NCBI RefSeq assembly: GCF_900114715.1
Contig: NZ_FOTY01000019.1
Location: forward strand, 1 to 60,383
Length of the DNA: 60,383 bases
Direction of reading: 5' to 3'
Origin: Salibacterium qingdaonense
GTDB taxonomy: Bacteria > Bacillota > Bacilli > Bacillales > Marinococcaceae
Part shown: positions 8,349 to 16,508 of the stretch, in pieces
Layout: each line of letters starts with the position of its first letter
Numbering within the stretch: position 1 is the first letter of the stretch
Notes under the pieces: model-generated
Seen by the model: only the letters and a program-made list of their open reading frames with translations
Database searches by the model: none
Told to the model about the DNA's origin: nothing
Translations under genes and position numbers: made by a program

Positions 8349-9556
8349 TGCAATATGATCATATTTTAGTAAGATACGGTGAATTGGCGCTTAAGGGAAA
8401 AAACAGAACACAGTTTGAACAAACCCTCGTCCGCAACATCCGTTTTGCCCTGCAGGGGACTCCAGGTGCAAAAGTAAAACGGACGTTTGGACGTGCCATC
8501 ATTGAACTGCATGGCGAACCGCTTGATGAGGTAATGGAACCGCTCCGTCATGTTTTCGGTATTTCTTCATTCAGTCCGGCTATGCGGGCATCCAATGACA
8601 TCGAAGCAATAAAGGAAACGGCGCTGCAGGCGCTTCTCCAGCATAAGGGTGATACGAAGACATTTAAAGTCAATGCCCGGAGATCCTATAAACCGTTTCC
8701 GATTTCTTCTCAGGATATCAATCCTATGATAGGAAGCCATATTCTCAAAAATACGGAAGAGACCACGGTGGATGTTCACCACCCGGATGTGGAAATCAAC
8801 GTTGAAATCCGGGAACAGGGTACGTATATCACATGTGGACGAATCGAAGGGGCCGGCGGACTTCCGGTTGGAACGGCCGGCAGTGTGATGCTGATGCTCT
8901 CAGGAGGCATAGACAGCCCGGTGGCCGGCTACCTGTCCATGAAAAGAGGAGCGGAGCTGGAGGCAGTCCATTTTCACAGCCCGCCGTATACAAACGAACG
9001 GGCGAGAAAAAAGGTGGAGGATCTGACAAAGGTGCTCACCACGTTCGGTGGTTCGGTGAAACTTCATGTTGTTCCGTTTACGGAGCTTCAAAAAGCCATT
9101 CACTCCTCCATCCCTTCTAATTATTCCATGACGATTATGCGGCGGATGATGCTGCGTATCACGGAAAGAATTGCGGCGGACCGCGGCGTGCTGGCGCTGG
9201 CTAATGGGGAAAGTATGGGACAGGTGGCCTCGCAGACACTCGAAAGTATGTATACTATCAATGAAGTCACCAATATGCCTATTCTGCGGCCGCTCGTCAC
9301 GATGGATAAACAGGAAGTGGTGGATATATCAGAGAAAATAGGGACTTATCCTATTTCCATTCGTCCTTATGAAGACTGCTGTACAATATTTCTGCCGTCT
9401 GAATCTGTTACGAAGCCGCGGCGCGAAAAAGCAGTTCGTTTTGAAAATACTATGGATTTTCAGTCATATATTGAGGAAGCGGTTGAAAACACGGAAATGA
9501 TTACTTTCGGCGGAGAATCCGGAGAAACAGAAAGAGACATGGACTCGCTGCTCTAA
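8348..9556 (+). CDS. thiI: tRNA 4-thiouridine synthase ThiI
   Basis: Uses ATP and sulfur from the desulfurase to make 4-thiouridine at position 8 of tRNA. The 402-residue protein has the N-terminal ferredoxin-like and THUMP domains (to about 165) and a PP-loop ATP pyrophosphatase domain starting with SGGIDSP at 185-191. It ends without the rhodanese domain found in E. coli ThiI, as usual in Bacillus. The ATG overlaps the desulfurase stop codon, so the two are translationally coupled. The hairpin at 9565-9588 may end the operon. Confidence 0.93.
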   Translation: MQYDHILVRYGELALKGKNRTQFEQTLVRNIRFALQGTPGAKVKRTFGRAIIELHGEPLDEVMEPLRHVFGISSFSPAMRASNDIEAIKETALQALLQHKGDTKTFKVNARRSYKPFPISSQDINPMIGSHILKNTEETTVDVHHPDVEINVEIREQGTYITCGRIEGAGGLPVGTAGSVMLMLSGGIDSPVAGYLSMKRGAELEAVHFHSPPYTNERARKKVEDLTKVLTTFGGSVKLHVVPFTELQKAIHSSIPSNYSMTIMRRMMLRITERIAADRGVLALANGESMGQVASQTLESMYTINEVTNMPILRPLVTMDKQEVVDISEKIGTYPISIRPYEDCCTIFLPSESVTKPRREKAVRFENTMDFQSYIEEAVENTEMITFGGESGETERDMDSLL

Positions 9557-9564
9557 TGTAGATG

Positions 9565-9588
9565 TCCCTCTTTATTTAGAAAGAGGGA
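9565..9588 (+). terminator. Possible terminator after thiI
   Basis: Nine-base stem TCCCTCTTT / AAAGAGGGA with a six-base loop. It is followed by TATTTG and, a little later, a TTTTTT run, so it is weak but well placed. Confidence 0.55.
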
Positions 9589-9666
9589 TATTTGAACATT
9601 TTTTACAGGGGATTCTGAAACATTTCTTTGTATCACACGTAAAATAGATAGAAAGGCGGCGGGCAC

Positions 9667-11265
9667 TTGATGGGAAGATTGTGGTTTAACGGGGCCATCT
9701 ATACCATGGAAGCAGAAAACAGAACAGTTGAAGCGGTTTACACAGAAAATGGGAAAGTGGTTGATGCCGGTTCTGCTCAGAAACTCCGCAGTGAACATGC
9801 ACCGCTTGAAGAAATGGACCTTCAGGGAGCTTCTATGTATCCGGGTTTTCAGGACAGCCATTTACATATGCTTGGACTGGGTGAAACGCTGCTGAGTCTT
9901 GATTTTTCCGCCATGGAGTCGGCAGCAAAGATGAAGCAGGCGCTTCAGGAGAAAAAAAACCAGCTTGAACCGGGACAGTGGCTGACAGGAGAAGGATGGA
10001 ATGAAAACAATTTCACCGATCGCAAAATTTTTCATCGATGGGAACTTGATGAAATCGCCGGCGATTCTCCGGTGCTGCTGACCAGAATATGCCGGCACGC
10101 AGCGCTTGTCAATTCAAAAGCGCTGCATCTGGCCGGTATTACAGAGGACACTCCCGATCCGCCTGGGGGAATTATCGTGCGGGATGAACAGGGCCGTCCG
10201 ACAGGATATCTTCTTGATACCGCTGTGGATCTCGTAAAACAGGTGATGCCGCCGGTGCGTGATGAAGAGCTTCGGGAGGCACTGCAGTCGGCAGTACAGG
10301 AAATGCTGAGAAAAGGTCTGACAGGCGGACATACTGAAGATTTGAACTATTACGGTGGATTCAAAAGAACGTTTCAAGTCTTTGAAGATTTAATCAATCA
10401 TAAAAGCCTGAAGTTCCGGACCAATCTGCTCGTGCACCACGAAGTGCTTGAAGATATGCATTATCATGGCTTTCGTTTCGGTCCGGTGAACGACTCTCTC
10501 TCTTTTGGTGCTGTGAAAATTTTTGCAGACGGGGCACTGGGCGCAAGAACAGCTCTTTTGCAAAAACCATATAATGATGCCCCGGAAACCTGCGGCGTCA
10601 CTGTCACGTCAAAAGAAGATATGGAAAGCATTGTGAAAAGAGCACGGGACAAAGGCATGCCGGCAGCTGTTCATGTCATCGGCGATGCAGCTCTTGAGTA
10701 TACGGTCGATGTGCTGGAGAAGAATCCGCCGCCTGAAGGCACAAGAGACCGCTTGATACACGGACAGGTGACACCGGCGGATCTCATTGGACGTCTGCAG
10801 CAGATGAACGTCGCTTTTGATCTGCAGCCCCGCTTTGTTGTGTCTGATTTTCCCTGGGTGCAGGAAAGGCTGGGAGAGGAACGTCTGCACTGTTCCTTTG
10901 CATGGAAAACACTAATGGATGAAGGGCTGCATTGCGCGGGAAGTTCCGATGCACCAATTGAACCTGTTTCCCCGCTTGAAGGAATTCATGCAGCGGTGGC
11001 GCGCCGCAAACCCGGAGTCTCTCATAGTGGTTGGCTGCCGGAGGAGAAGCTGAGCCGTTTTGAAGCAGTGCAGCTGTATACACGAGGGAGTGCAAAAGCT
11101 GTCTCGGCTGAAGAAGAATACGGGATCATCGCTCCTGGATTCCGGGCGGATTTTACGATACTCGAGAACGATATTTTTCAAGTACCGCTGGATGAGATCG
11201 TCACCACAGCAGTGAAGGCTGTCGTGGTGGATGATACGTTGCAATACGGAACGTTAACTACATAA
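9667..11265 (+). CDS. Amidohydrolase-3 family metal-dependent hydrolase (YtcJ-like)
   Basis: TIM-barrel metal hydrolase of 532 residues; the substrate is unknown. The metal-binding HxH is H65-L-H67 in GFQDSHLHMLG. Later motifs include HGQVTPADL, a second-half His region around HVIGDAALE, and the Asp of AGSSDAPIEP. The N- and C-terminal beta-sandwich strands (GAIYTME; GFRADFTILEND) are typical of the family. The start is either TTG 9667 or ATG 9670, both served by AAAGGCGG. It ends 15 bases before sppA and probably shares its transcript. A ytcJ-type gene is also found in this neighbourhood in B. subtilis, to my recollection. Confidence 0.8.
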   Translation: MMGRLWFNGAIYTMEAENRTVEAVYTENGKVVDAGSAQKLRSEHAPLEEMDLQGASMYPGFQDSHLHMLGLGETLLSLDFSAMESAAKMKQALQEKKNQLEPGQWLTGEGWNENNFTDRKIFHRWELDEIAGDSPVLLTRICRHAALVNSKALHLAGITEDTPDPPGGIIVRDEQGRPTGYLLDTAVDLVKQVMPPVRDEELREALQSAVQEMLRKGLTGGHTEDLNYYGGFKRTFQVFEDLINHKSLKFRTNLLVHHEVLEDMHYHGFRFGPVNDSLSFGAVKIFADGALGARTALLQKPYNDAPETCGVTVTSKEDMESIVKRARDKGMPAAVHVIGDAALEYTVDVLEKNPPPEGTRDRLIHGQVTPADLIGRLQQMNVAFDLQPRFVVSDFPWVQERLGEERLHCSFAWKTLMDEGLHCAGSSDAPIEPVSPLEGIHAAVARRKPGVSHSGWLPEEKLSRFEAVQLYTRGSAKAVSAEEEYGIIAPGFRADFTILENDIFQVPLDEIVTTAVKAVVVDDTLQYGTLTT

Positions 11266-11280
11266 AGGGAGGTTATCATA

Positions 11281-12279
11281 TTGAAAGCCAAACGCTGGGT
11301 CGCTTTAGGAATCGCCGCTCTACTGTTTGTTGTTTCCATAAGCTTTCAGTTTGCCGGATCGCTCGCAACAACGAACATGGATAACGTGGTGTCAGGTAGT
11401 GAAAACAATGCACAGCAAAAAGTGATGGAGCAGGGAGGAAGTGGAAAAATCGCAGTTATTGAACTGCAGGGAACCATTCAGGATACAGGGCAGACATCCG
11501 GCATTATGAGTGCAGGAACCTACAATCACCGGCAGTTTCTCCGCACTCTGGAAAGTGCTGGAGAAAACTCCTCCATAAAAGGGATAATCCTCGAAGTGAA
11601 CACTCCGGGCGGCGGTGTAGTGGAAAGCGATGAGATTCACGACAAGATTGTAGACATTCAGGAAGAGACAGGGAAGCCTGTCTATGTGTCAATGGGGAAC
11701 ACGGCGGCATCCGGCGGTTATTACATTGCCGCTCCTGCCGATAACATTGTCGCTCATCCTGCGACCGTTACCGGTTCGATCGGTGTCATTATGCAGAGTG
11801 TTAATTACTCTGGTCTCGCAGAAGAGCTCGGGATTGACTTTCAAACCATCAAGAGCGGTCAGTATAAAGACATCATGTCCGGAAGCAGAGATATGACGGA
11901 AAATGAAGAGCAGATTCTGCAGCGGCTTGTAGATGACTTCTATCAGGACTTTGTCTCTGTTATCGCAAACGGCCGGGGCATGTCGGAAGAAGAAGTGCGT
12001 GACATCGGAGATGGTCGTGTCTATTCAGGCGAACAGGCACAAGAGCTCGATCTGGTCGATGAACTCGGCAGTTTGGATGATACCATCTCATTAATGAAAG
12101 AAGAAGAAGGAATGAACGATCCAACGGTTGTGCGTTACCAATCCAATGCATTCAGTTTTAACCAATTTCTCGGATCGTCGGCAAGAAGTTTAATTCTTGA
12201 AGATACGGATCTGCTTGGCATTAAAGATTTGATGATGGATACTAATGCTCCAAGAGCGATGTATCTTTATACGGAATAG
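11281..12279 (+). CDS. sppA: Signal peptide peptidase SppA
   Basis: Membrane-anchored serine protease that degrades remnant signal peptides and, in B. subtilis, helps tolerate lantibiotics. The protein of 332 residues has an N-terminal transmembrane segment (about 5-25) and one peptidase domain outside the membrane. The Ser/Lys dyad is visible: S144 in NTAASGGYYIA and K196 in KSGQYKDIMSG, 52 residues apart as in B. subtilis SppA (S147/K199). The TTG start follows AAAGGGAGG. It is tightly linked to yteJ downstream (11 bases), the same pair as in B. subtilis. Confidence 0.93.
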   Translation: MKAKRWVALGIAALLFVVSISFQFAGSLATTNMDNVVSGSENNAQQKVMEQGGSGKIAVIELQGTIQDTGQTSGIMSAGTYNHRQFLRTLESAGENSSIKGIILEVNTPGGGVVESDEIHDKIVDIQEETGKPVYVSMGNTAASGGYYIAAPADNIVAHPATVTGSIGVIMQSVNYSGLAEELGIDFQTIKSGQYKDIMSGSRDMTENEEQILQRLVDDFYQDFVSVIANGRGMSEEEVRDIGDGRVYSGEQAQELDLVDELGSLDDTISLMKEEEGMNDPTVVRYQSNAFSFNQFLGSSARSLILEDTDLLGIKDLMMDTNAPRAMYLYTE

Positions 12280-12290
12280 GAGGGAGTCCA

Positions 12291-12809
12291 ATGGACAATT
12301 ATTCCGATCAACATGAAGAAACATGGGAACAGTCAGAGGAGGAAGACCAGGGTGTTTCCAGGACCGAAATCCGGGAAGAACCGCTGCCCGTCAGGTATGC
12401 CGGCTTCTGGATGAGATTTTGGGCGTATCTTCTGGATCTTCTTATCGTGTTCAGTGTGAACGGACTCTTGATCAGCCCGCTTTGGTTTTCCGGGGCGGAG
12501 ACGATGTCGGTGCTGGGATGGTTCACGCTGCAGGGAATATTGAGTGCTGCCACCGCGTATCTTTATTTCCTGCTGATGACAAAATGGCGTACCCAGACGC
12601 TTGGTAAAATGGTATTCGGTCTGCGCGTCATCCGCAAAGACCAGCTTCCGCTGCGTTGGATGGACCTTGTGTTCCGGGAGGTTATCGGCCGCTTTATCCA
12701 TCGAAGTCTCTGGATAACGAATGTACTGTATATCATTATCGGTTTTACGGAGCAGAAAGAAGGCGTCCACGATTCTATCGCGGATACCCGCGTAATTCAT
12801 GTAGAATAA
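12291..12809 (+). CDS. yteJ: RDD-family membrane protein YteJ
   Basis: Membrane protein of 172 residues. After an acidic soluble N terminus of about 35 residues comes the RDD motif region RYAGFWMRFWAYLLDLLIVF, then hydrophobic segments around 45-65, 80-105 and 135-155. TLGKMVFGLRVIR between the second and third is typical of RDD proteins. The molecular role is not established; in B. subtilis YteJ is linked with SppA in lantibiotic resistance. The ATG follows GGAGGGAG. It is the last gene of the sppA transcript. Confidence 0.88.
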   Translation: MDNYSDQHEETWEQSEEEDQGVSRTEIREEPLPVRYAGFWMRFWAYLLDLLIVFSVNGLLISPLWFSGAETMSVLGWFTLQGILSAATAYLYFLLMTKWRTQTLGKMVFGLRVIRKDQLPLRWMDLVFREVIGRFIHRSLWITNVLYIIIGFTEQKEGVHDSIADTRVIHVE

Positions 12810-12827
12810 CATTTCTGAAGAGTATAG

Positions 12828-12868
12828 ACGCTTCCGGTTATCAAAAATGATTACCGGGAGCTTTTTTA
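12828..12868 (+). terminator. Terminator after yteJ
   Basis: Imperfect stem of ACGCTTCCGGTTATC with GATTACCGGGAGC around an AAAAAT loop, followed by TTTTTT. Confidence 0.65.
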
Positions 12869-12886
12869 AGTTACATGTCTGTTCCC

Positions 12887-13132
12887 ACGCCTGTTAATTT
12901 ACCATATAAAGGAATGGAAAAGAGGTCTATGAGGAGGCTGCATCTGTGATCAAAGCATGTATCCCCCCTTCTTTTTCGTTGGACGGAGCCGTCTGCCCGA
13001 CTCCAGCGGGAGAAGCGTCAGCCGAAGATCACCGGGTGATTTTCCCGGTAGCTGAGGCGACGCCCGTGGAAAGCGGGCAGGAAAGGCGGAGTCCAACGAA
13101 ACGCTTCCTATATTTGAATAATAAACAGCCGT
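12887..13132. repeat. Family-A MITE-like repeat, copy 1
   Basis: 246-bp element that fills most of the 425-bp yteJ-ytfI spacer. It is collinear without gaps with 46388-46633, with about ten mismatches. The ends form imperfect inverted repeats (ACGCCTGTTAATTT... at 12887 against the complement of ...GCCGT at 13132; 22 of 28 positions agree). Inside, TCGTTGGAC (12976-12984) pairs with GTCCAACGA (13091-13099), with further pairing toward the centre, and a small hairpin ACCGGG/CCCGGT lies at 13031-13049. An open frame (12946-13158, GTG start) is shared with the other copy but looks like a by-product of the fold. Confidence 0.8.
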
Positions 13133-13234
13133 CCAAGGTCTGTACCATATGTTCTTAGAAGTTGATTGTCTTTATGATTAAAAAAGGGAATAGTTGGTCA
13201 TAATAGGAAGAAAATGAAAAAGGCGGCGGAAGAT

Positions 13235-13915
13235 ATGGGTTGGGTTATTGCAGCGGCTGCGGTACTGCTTGTCTTGTGCCTTGTTACTGCAGCGACACCA
13301 GTCACGCTGACGCTCCGTGTGAAGTACAAGCAGCAAAAACAGGATATTCAGGTGACCATCACACTCTGGCACCTTTTTTATAAAACCATTCACCTGCCCC
13401 TTCTTGCGCTGGACGAGGAAACAGGATCCATTCTTGCCCGGGAAAAGACAGAATCGAGCATGGGAAAAGAACAGGAAAAAAAGGTGAGAGAAACACCGGA
13501 GGAAATGAGAAGCCAGTGGGAAACCATACAGCTGTGGCTGCGGCACATGAACGATCTTCGCCCGCTCCTCTTTCGGTTTTTGTATACATGGAAAATTAAT
13601 AAGTTTCGCTGGAAGACCCGGTTTGGAACTGGAGATGCGGCTTGGACAGGGCTTATTTCCGGAGTGGCATGGTCGGTTAAACAAACCACAGGCGGCCTGC
13701 TGTCGGCGGTAATGAAGCTGAACTGCAGCCCGGAAGTATCCGTGTCTCCGGAATTTCAGCGTCGTACATTTGAAAGCGAGTTTGTATGTATGGTCACCGT
13801 ACGCGTGGGACATGCTATCATTACCGGCATTCGGGTGATGAAACATGTCAGGGGAGACGTGTTCGCCCTCTGGAAAAAAACGCGAGATGAAAGAAGAAGG
13901 GAGGAAGCATCCTGA
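13235..13915 (+). CDS. ytfI: DUF2953 protein YtfI
   Basis: Protein of 226 residues with one N-terminal membrane segment (MGWVIAAAAVLLVLCLVTAATPV) and a soluble domain carrying the DUF2953 pattern. Examples are VTITLWHLFYKTIHLPLL and the C-terminal KFRWKTRFGTGDAAWTGLISGVAW. Function unknown; in B. subtilis ytfI is paired with the sporulation gene ytfJ, exactly as here. I prefer the ATG at 13235, where the known homologue begins (MMWLIA...), with GGCGGCGG upstream; the ATG at 13214 would add seven residues. The stop codon overlaps the ytfJ start (ATGA). Confidence 0.85.
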   Translation: MGWVIAAAAVLLVLCLVTAATPVTLTLRVKYKQQKQDIQVTITLWHLFYKTIHLPLLALDEETGSILAREKTESSMGKEQEKKVRETPEEMRSQWETIQLWLRHMNDLRPLLFRFLYTWKINKFRWKTRFGTGDAAWTGLISGVAWSVKQTTGGLLSAVMKLNCSPEVSVSPEFQRRTFESEFVCMVTVRVGHAIITGIRVMKHVRGDVFALWKKTRDERRREEAS

Positions 13916-14346
13916 TGACGGATCATCCCATTCAAGGATTAATGAGAACAGCCATGGAAAATTTGAAGGAAATGGTGGATGTTAATACAATCGTGGGCGA
14001 TCCTGTAGAAACCCCGGACGGCAGTGTCATTATTCCTGTAACGAAAGTTGGTTTTGGATTTGCCGCGGGCGGCAGTGAATTTTATGGAAAAGATCCATCA
14101 GAAACCGCTCTTGAACATCCATTCGGCGGAGGGAGCGGCGGCGGTGTATCCATCACGCCGATCGCATTTTTGATTGTAGGCTCCAAGGGCATTAATATGG
14201 TTCATCTGGATGAAAATACACATCTATACGAAAAACTGCTGGAATTCGCCCCTCAGGTAGTGGAAAAAATCCAGGATATGCTGAAAGGAACGGAGGCGGA
14301 AAAATCCGCATCACCGGCTGAAAACAAGGAAGAGCCGCCTATTTAA
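13915..14346 (+). CDS. ytfJ: Sporulation protein YtfJ (GerW family)
   Basis: Small soluble protein (143 residues) of the GerW/YtfJ family, with the diagnostic VDVNTIVGDPVETPDGSVIIPVTKVGFGFAAGGSEF and a Gly-rich loop FGGGSGGGVSITPIAFLIV. In B. subtilis ytfJ is expressed in the forespore and affects spore germination; the biochemical role is not known to me. The start overlaps the ytfI stop by four bases. The transcript ends at the hairpin at 14371-14408. Confidence 0.92.
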   Translation: MTDHPIQGLMRTAMENLKEMVDVNTIVGDPVETPDGSVIIPVTKVGFGFAAGGSEFYGKDPSETALEHPFGGGSGGGVSITPIAFLIVGSKGINMVHLDENTHLYEKLLEFAPQVVEKIQDMLKGTEAEKSASPAENKEEPPI

Positions 14347-14370
14347 CAAAGAAGAGTCCAGTATATTCGA

Positions 14371-14412
14371 AAAGACAGAGGTTGGGATTATGATCCCGCT
14401 CTGTCTTTTTAT
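14371..14412 (+). terminator. Terminator after ytfJ
   Basis: Ten-base stem AAAGACAGAG (14371-14380) with CTCTGTCTTT (14399-14408), an inner GGAT/ATCC pairing, and a following T-rich tract. Confidence 0.85.
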
Positions 14413-14447
14413 ATTGAGTGCAGCCCGTATTTGGTGCTGGTGATTTA

Positions 14448-14601
14448 TTGGCTTGTAATGACACGTGATTGGCATGTATTTTTGTCTATTCAGCTGGTAA
14501 AAGAGCATAGTCCGCTGGTAACAAAAAATTTGGCTGGTACGCCGGTTTATTTGGCATGTAATTGGCAGTATCCGGCAGGTAAACGGCAATGTTTGGCTGG
14601 T
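14448..14601. repeat. Degenerate TTGGCTGGTA motifs spaced about 21 bp, upstream of tpx
   Basis: Eight ten-base motifs resembling TTGGCTGGTA or TTGGCATGTA begin at 14448, 14469, 14491, 14511, 14530, 14551, 14572 and 14592. The spacing is 19-22 bases, close to two helical turns. The last copy abuts a TATAAT (14603-14608). With the ytfJ terminator this accounts for the 368-bp spacer; no protein-coding signal is seen in it. Confidence 0.6.
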
Positions 14602-14602
14602 A

Positions 14603-14608
14603 TATAAT
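14603..14608 (+). promoter_or_regulatory. Probable -10 element of the tpx promoter
   Basis: TATAAT directly after the last phased motif and about 107 bases before the tpx start. No convincing -35 hexamer lies 17 bases upstream, so activation through the repeats would be a consistent but unproven idea. Confidence 0.45.
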
Positions 14609-14714
14609 CCTCTTGGAACTTTCTACCGACTCAGGAACTCCGTCATGATTGATAAAATCACTGCAAGAGCGTACGATGAAAGGGTACATATATTTGGAAG
14701 AGGAGGAATATGCA

Positions 14715-15215
14715 ATGGCGGAAGTAACATTTAAAGGAAACCCGATGACATTGATGGGAGAAGAAGTGAAACCGGGAGATCAGGCACCGGATTTCACAGT
14801 GCTGGCAAACGACTTGTCAGAAGTGGCGCTCAGTGATTCGAAAGGAAACGTACGACTGATCAGTGTCGTACCTTCGCTTGACACCGGTGTATGCGATCAG
14901 CAGACGCGCCGTTTTAACGAAGAAGCAGCAAATCTGGACGGGGTAGAAGTGCTTACTATCAGCTGCGACCTCCCGTTTGCCCAGAAAAGATGGTGCGGGG
15001 CCGCCGGTATCGACAACATTCAGGTGCTGTCCGACCACCGCGATCTTTCTTTCGGACAGAATTTCGGCACAGCTATGGAGGAACTCCGTCTGCTGGCCCG
15101 CTCTGTATTCGTTGTAAACAGCCAAGGTGAAGTAACGTATGCAGAATACGTACCGGAAGCGACCAACCATCCTGATTACGAGGCAGCGATTGCTGCGGCG
15201 AAAGCAGCGGAATAA
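14715..15215 (+). CDS. tpx: Thiol peroxidase (Tpx, atypical 2-Cys peroxiredoxin)
   Basis: Cytosolic peroxiredoxin that reduces H2O2 and organic peroxides using thioredoxin. The 166-residue protein has the peroxidatic Cys60 in [14 protein letters not shown] and the resolving Cys94 in KRWCGA, the spacing of E. coli Tpx. A further Cys84 lies in ISCDLPF. I start at ATG 14715 ([11 protein letters not shown]), which has GAGGAGG upstream and matches the family; the frame extends further up but without homology. Single-gene transcript with its own terminator. Confidence 0.95.
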   Translation: MAEVTFKGNPMTLMGEEVKPGDQAPDFTVLANDLSEVALSDSKGNVRLISVVPSLDTGVCDQQTRRFNEEAANLDGVEVLTISCDLPFAQKRWCGAAGIDNIQVLSDHRDLSFGQNFGTAMEELRLLARSVFVVNSQGEVTYAEYVPEATNHPDYEAAIAAAKAAE

Positions 15216-15222
15216 ACGAATC

Positions 15223-15258
15223 AAAGACCTTCTCCTGCAGCAGGGGAAGGTCTTTTTT
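15223..15258 (+). terminator. Terminator after tpx
   Basis: Stem AAAGACCTTCTCCTG / CAGGGGAAGGTCTTT with a very short loop, followed by a T run. Confidence 0.85.
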
Positions 15259-15338
15259 CAGCGTCTCATTTTAACCGCAGCAGCTTTTCTGCTATACTTT
15301 CCAAAGACATGCACGAAACGAGAAAGGGCGGTACGAAA

Positions 15339-16331
15339 GTGGAAGCAGCTACAGGAGTGGAAAAACTACACGTTTTAATAGATGAAATGGCAGTGTCGAT
15401 TCAGCAGCACACCGATGTGACGTATCTGGAAGCACTTGCCGAAGCCGGTGAAAACGTATTTCAGCACAGCATTGTACAATCACTCCCCGAGGAAGAGACA
15501 GAACGTCTCCGCGAAAAACTGGATCAGGAACTTCCGGAAGAAATGAAACGTGAAGAAATCCGGAAAGCTTTTCAGCTGGCGGTTATTAAAGGAATGAAAG
15601 AAGCTGTCCAGCCGCACCATGCGATGACCCCGGATGCGGTGGCGATGTTTATGGGTTATATCGTAGAAAAGCTCACCTCCAAACGGGAAACTCTTGCTTT
15701 GCTTGACCCGGCGGCCGGCACAGCGAATCTCTTAAGCGCGGTGTTGAATCAAGTATCCAAAGAAACGGCGGCATACGGGGCAGAAGTCGATGAGACGCTG
15801 CTGAAAGTGGCCTATGTCCTGTCGAACCTGCAGGAACACGACGTGGAGCTGTTTCACCAGGACAGTATTGAGCAGCTTGCTCCGCCGGAAGCAGATGTTG
15901 TTGTGTCTGATCTTCCTGTCGGCTATTACCCGAAGGATGATGTTGCCGCATCATTCCGGCTGCAGGCACAGGAAGGACATTCGTACGTTCACCACCTGAT
16001 TATTGAAAAATGCATGACGCAGGTGAAACCAGGCGGCTTCTTCGTTCTGTTGATTCCAAACTATATGTTTGAAAGCGATCAGGCGGATGCGCTGCATACG
16101 TACATTAAAGATGAAGCAGTCATTCTTGGTCTGCTCCAGCTTCCGTCGTCGATGTTCAAAAATACCCAGGCTGCAAAAAGCATCTGGCTCCTTCAAAAGA
16201 AAGGTCCCGATGTCGTGCAGCCCGGTCAGGCACTGCTTGCTGAACTGCCATCGTTCAACAACCAGGACGCTCTTTTGGACATGATGAAGCAGATGGAAAA
16301 CTGGTTTAAAGAAGAAGGCTTCACATCGTAA
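15339..16331 (+). CDS. ytxK: Class I SAM methyltransferase-like protein YtxK
   Basis: Protein of 330 residues related to N6-adenine DNA methyltransferases of the HsdM kind. The helical N terminus (to about 100) is followed by a Rossmann methyltransferase domain with motif I LDPAAGTANLL (D123-T128). The motif IV position reads SDLPVGYYP (D191), where active adenine methylases have NPPY/F. The real substrate is unknown and the altered motif argues against assuming DNA methylation. The GTG start at 15339 is chosen for GAAAGGGCGG seven bases upstream. ytxK precedes ackA as in B. subtilis, but here a terminator stands between them. Confidence 0.85.
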   Translation: MEAATGVEKLHVLIDEMAVSIQQHTDVTYLEALAEAGENVFQHSIVQSLPEEETERLREKLDQELPEEMKREEIRKAFQLAVIKGMKEAVQPHHAMTPDAVAMFMGYIVEKLTSKRETLALLDPAAGTANLLSAVLNQVSKETAAYGAEVDETLLKVAYVLSNLQEHDVELFHQDSIEQLAPPEADVVVSDLPVGYYPKDDVAASFRLQAQEGHSYVHHLIIEKCMTQVKPGGFFVLLIPNYMFESDQADALHTYIKDEAVILGLLQLPSSMFKNTQAAKSIWLLQKKGPDVVQPGQALLAELPSFNNQDALLDMMKQMENWFKEEGFTS

Positions 16332-16340
16332 TATTGGTAT

Positions 16341-16374
16341 AAAAGCAGCCGGGCAGAAACCCGGCTGCTTTTGT
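16341..16374 (+). terminator. Terminator between ytxK and ackA
   Basis: Perfect 13-bp stem AAAAGCAGCCGGG / CCCGGCTGCTTTT with a six-base loop. Because it lies between ytxK and ackA, ackA should have its own promoter in 16375-16490; I could not identify a convincing one or a clear CcpA cre site. Confidence 0.85.
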
Positions 16375-16508
16375 AACGCATACAAGTCTGAATTGGATGA
16401 AAGTATTGAATATGGGCGCAACCCCGCCCGCTGCCTTGCAATTTGAAAATCCGGGTGTTTAAATGAAAAAAGTGAAAATGAGAATGAAGTGTAAAAGGAG
16501 CGTTTTCC

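Noticed and set aside
12946-13158. Small protein gene (GTG start, 70 residues; counterpart at 46447-46635)
   Set aside because: It lies wholly in the inverted-repeat core of a mobile repeat. The reading frame continues into unique flanking sequence with a different end in each copy, and the conservation fits the fold rather than a codon pattern. Kept as a finding, not called as a gene.
14311-14589. Minus-strand frame with repeated PITC-like peptides
   Set aside because: The peptide repeats only reflect the phased TTGGCTGGTA motifs read in reverse; no start signal or similarity.
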